Positions 5,435 to 5,847 of a DNA stretch of 5,847 nucleotides are shown piece by piece. The notes beneath the pieces were generated by a model, which worked only from the letters and a program-made list of their open reading frames with translations, searched no databases and was not told the DNA's origin. Source of the DNA: Pseudomonadota bacterium (GTDB lineage Bacteria > Pseudomonadota > Gammaproteobacteria > Burkholderiales > Eutrophovitaceae); assembly GCA_002704665.1 (NCBI GenBank), contig PAHB01000113.1, positions 9,703 to 15,549 of the forward strand. Reading direction: 5' to 3'. Position 1 is the stretch's first letter. Every line of letters begins with the position of its first letter. Made by a program: the position numbers and the translations under genes.

Positions 5435-5847
5435 AATAGAATCGTTTGGTAAGTTATTTGTGTTTTTATTTTGGATGATTAATACCATTTCCTTCTAATT
5501 TCACAGGTGATCAATAACAGATTTTGTGACCACAACCGCTTTAATTTAAACAAATTATAGACATCAAAATACTATTGCCCCTTCGGCTTATAATGGTAGT
5601 TTCTAGAAACACAAGATGCTAAATTTTTACTTGCAATACACGTTTAAGCAAAAGAAAAGCTAGATATTTTAGATAAAAAAAATAAGTCCAATTAACGGAA
5701 ATGTCTTTAAAATATAACCAGAGCGCAAAGCGTGTGTTCTAAAGGTACACCGTTAACTAAATTTGGCCGAAATCCTCTAAATAATACGTTTCTTTCGAAT
5801 TATGTTTGTCGATTTTTGAAACTTTTTAAACCAAAATATAAAAAAAA
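5435..5847. other. AT-rich region with no supported gene
   Basis: About 410 bp with stops in all frames and no ORF of convincing length or composition on either strand. It contains a plus-strand TATAAT (5589-5594), a 12-bp palindrome (5599-5610), a 7-bp inverted repeat TTAACGG/CCGTTAA (5692-5698 and 5750-5756) and a second copy of ATCCTCTAAA (5772-5781; first copy 5421-5430). No tRNA, terminator with a strong stem, CRISPR or insertion sequence is recognisable. A minus-strand frame enters from the right edge and stops after some 22 low-complexity codons; it could be the end of a gene outside the window but cannot be supported. Confidence 0.6.
5599..5610. repeat. 12-bp perfect palindrome, possible operator
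   Basis: GTTTCTAGAAAC is a perfect inverted repeat, located four bases after a plus-strand TATAAT (5589-5594), where it would overlap the transcription start. No -35 box at suitable spacing and no downstream plus-strand gene are visible, so a regulatory role is only a suggestion. Confidence 0.3.

Noticed and set aside
5426..5488. 20-residue minus-strand ORF with AGAAGG just before its ATG, possible leader peptide
   Set aside because: It lies upstream of and across the candidate promoter, has AT-driven composition (Asn, Ile, Lys) and no feature such as repeated regulatory codons; too little to call a gene.
5692..5756. Seven-base inverted repeat TTAACGG/CCGTTAA as a transposon end or terminator
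   Set aside because: The arms are 51 nt apart, short, and there is no T-run, transposase gene or target duplication.

Overview
The window holds seven genes, all on the minus strand and reading from right to left. They are followed on the right (upstream) by about 0.5 kb of AT-rich sequence with no gene. The DNA is AT-rich overall, most visibly in the intergenic DNA and the 523-1302 gene. Twin-arginine (Tat) export signals, a SoxYZ pair and an IorAB-type molybdenum hydroxylase suggest a Gram-negative, proteobacteria-like organism. The sequence alone does not allow a finer placement. The right end is a low-complexity A run and may be a contig end. The left end cuts through a gene.

Upstream block (5302 down to 1848): a small two-cluster [2Fe-2S] subunit and a Tat-exported molybdopterin subunit together form a two-subunit, periplasmic-type molybdenum hydroxylase resembling isoquinoline 1-oxidoreductase IorAB. 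Its substrate cannot be read from the sequence. It is followed directly by a Tat-exported SoxY-like sulfur carrier and its partner SoxZ. No other Sox genes (soxA, B, C, D, X) are present. SoxY has an altered, shortened tail (A-D-C-G instead of G-G-C-G-G) but keeps the carrier cysteine. The layout suggests, as inference only, that the SoxYZ pair serves the hydroxylase, for example by carrying sulfur or a thiol-linked intermediate, rather than classical thiosulfate oxidation.

Downstream block (1793 down to 1): a phage-type gamma-glutamylcyclotransferase-fold protein, then a protein that looks like a diverged member of the uracil-DNA glycosylase fold with an added helical tail, then an RraA/HMG-aldolase-family protein cut by the window edge. 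These three genes are tightly packed. A good sigma-70-like promoter (TTGACG, 16 nt, TTTAAT) lies between soxZ and the cyclotransferase gene, so this block may be its own transcription unit or may also be read through from upstream.

Regulation: a perfect TATAAT with a weak -35 lies about 100 nt upstream of the Fe-S gene and is the best candidate promoter for the whole run. The far upstream region holds a 12-bp perfect palindrome next to a plus-strand TATAAT, but no gene that it would serve.
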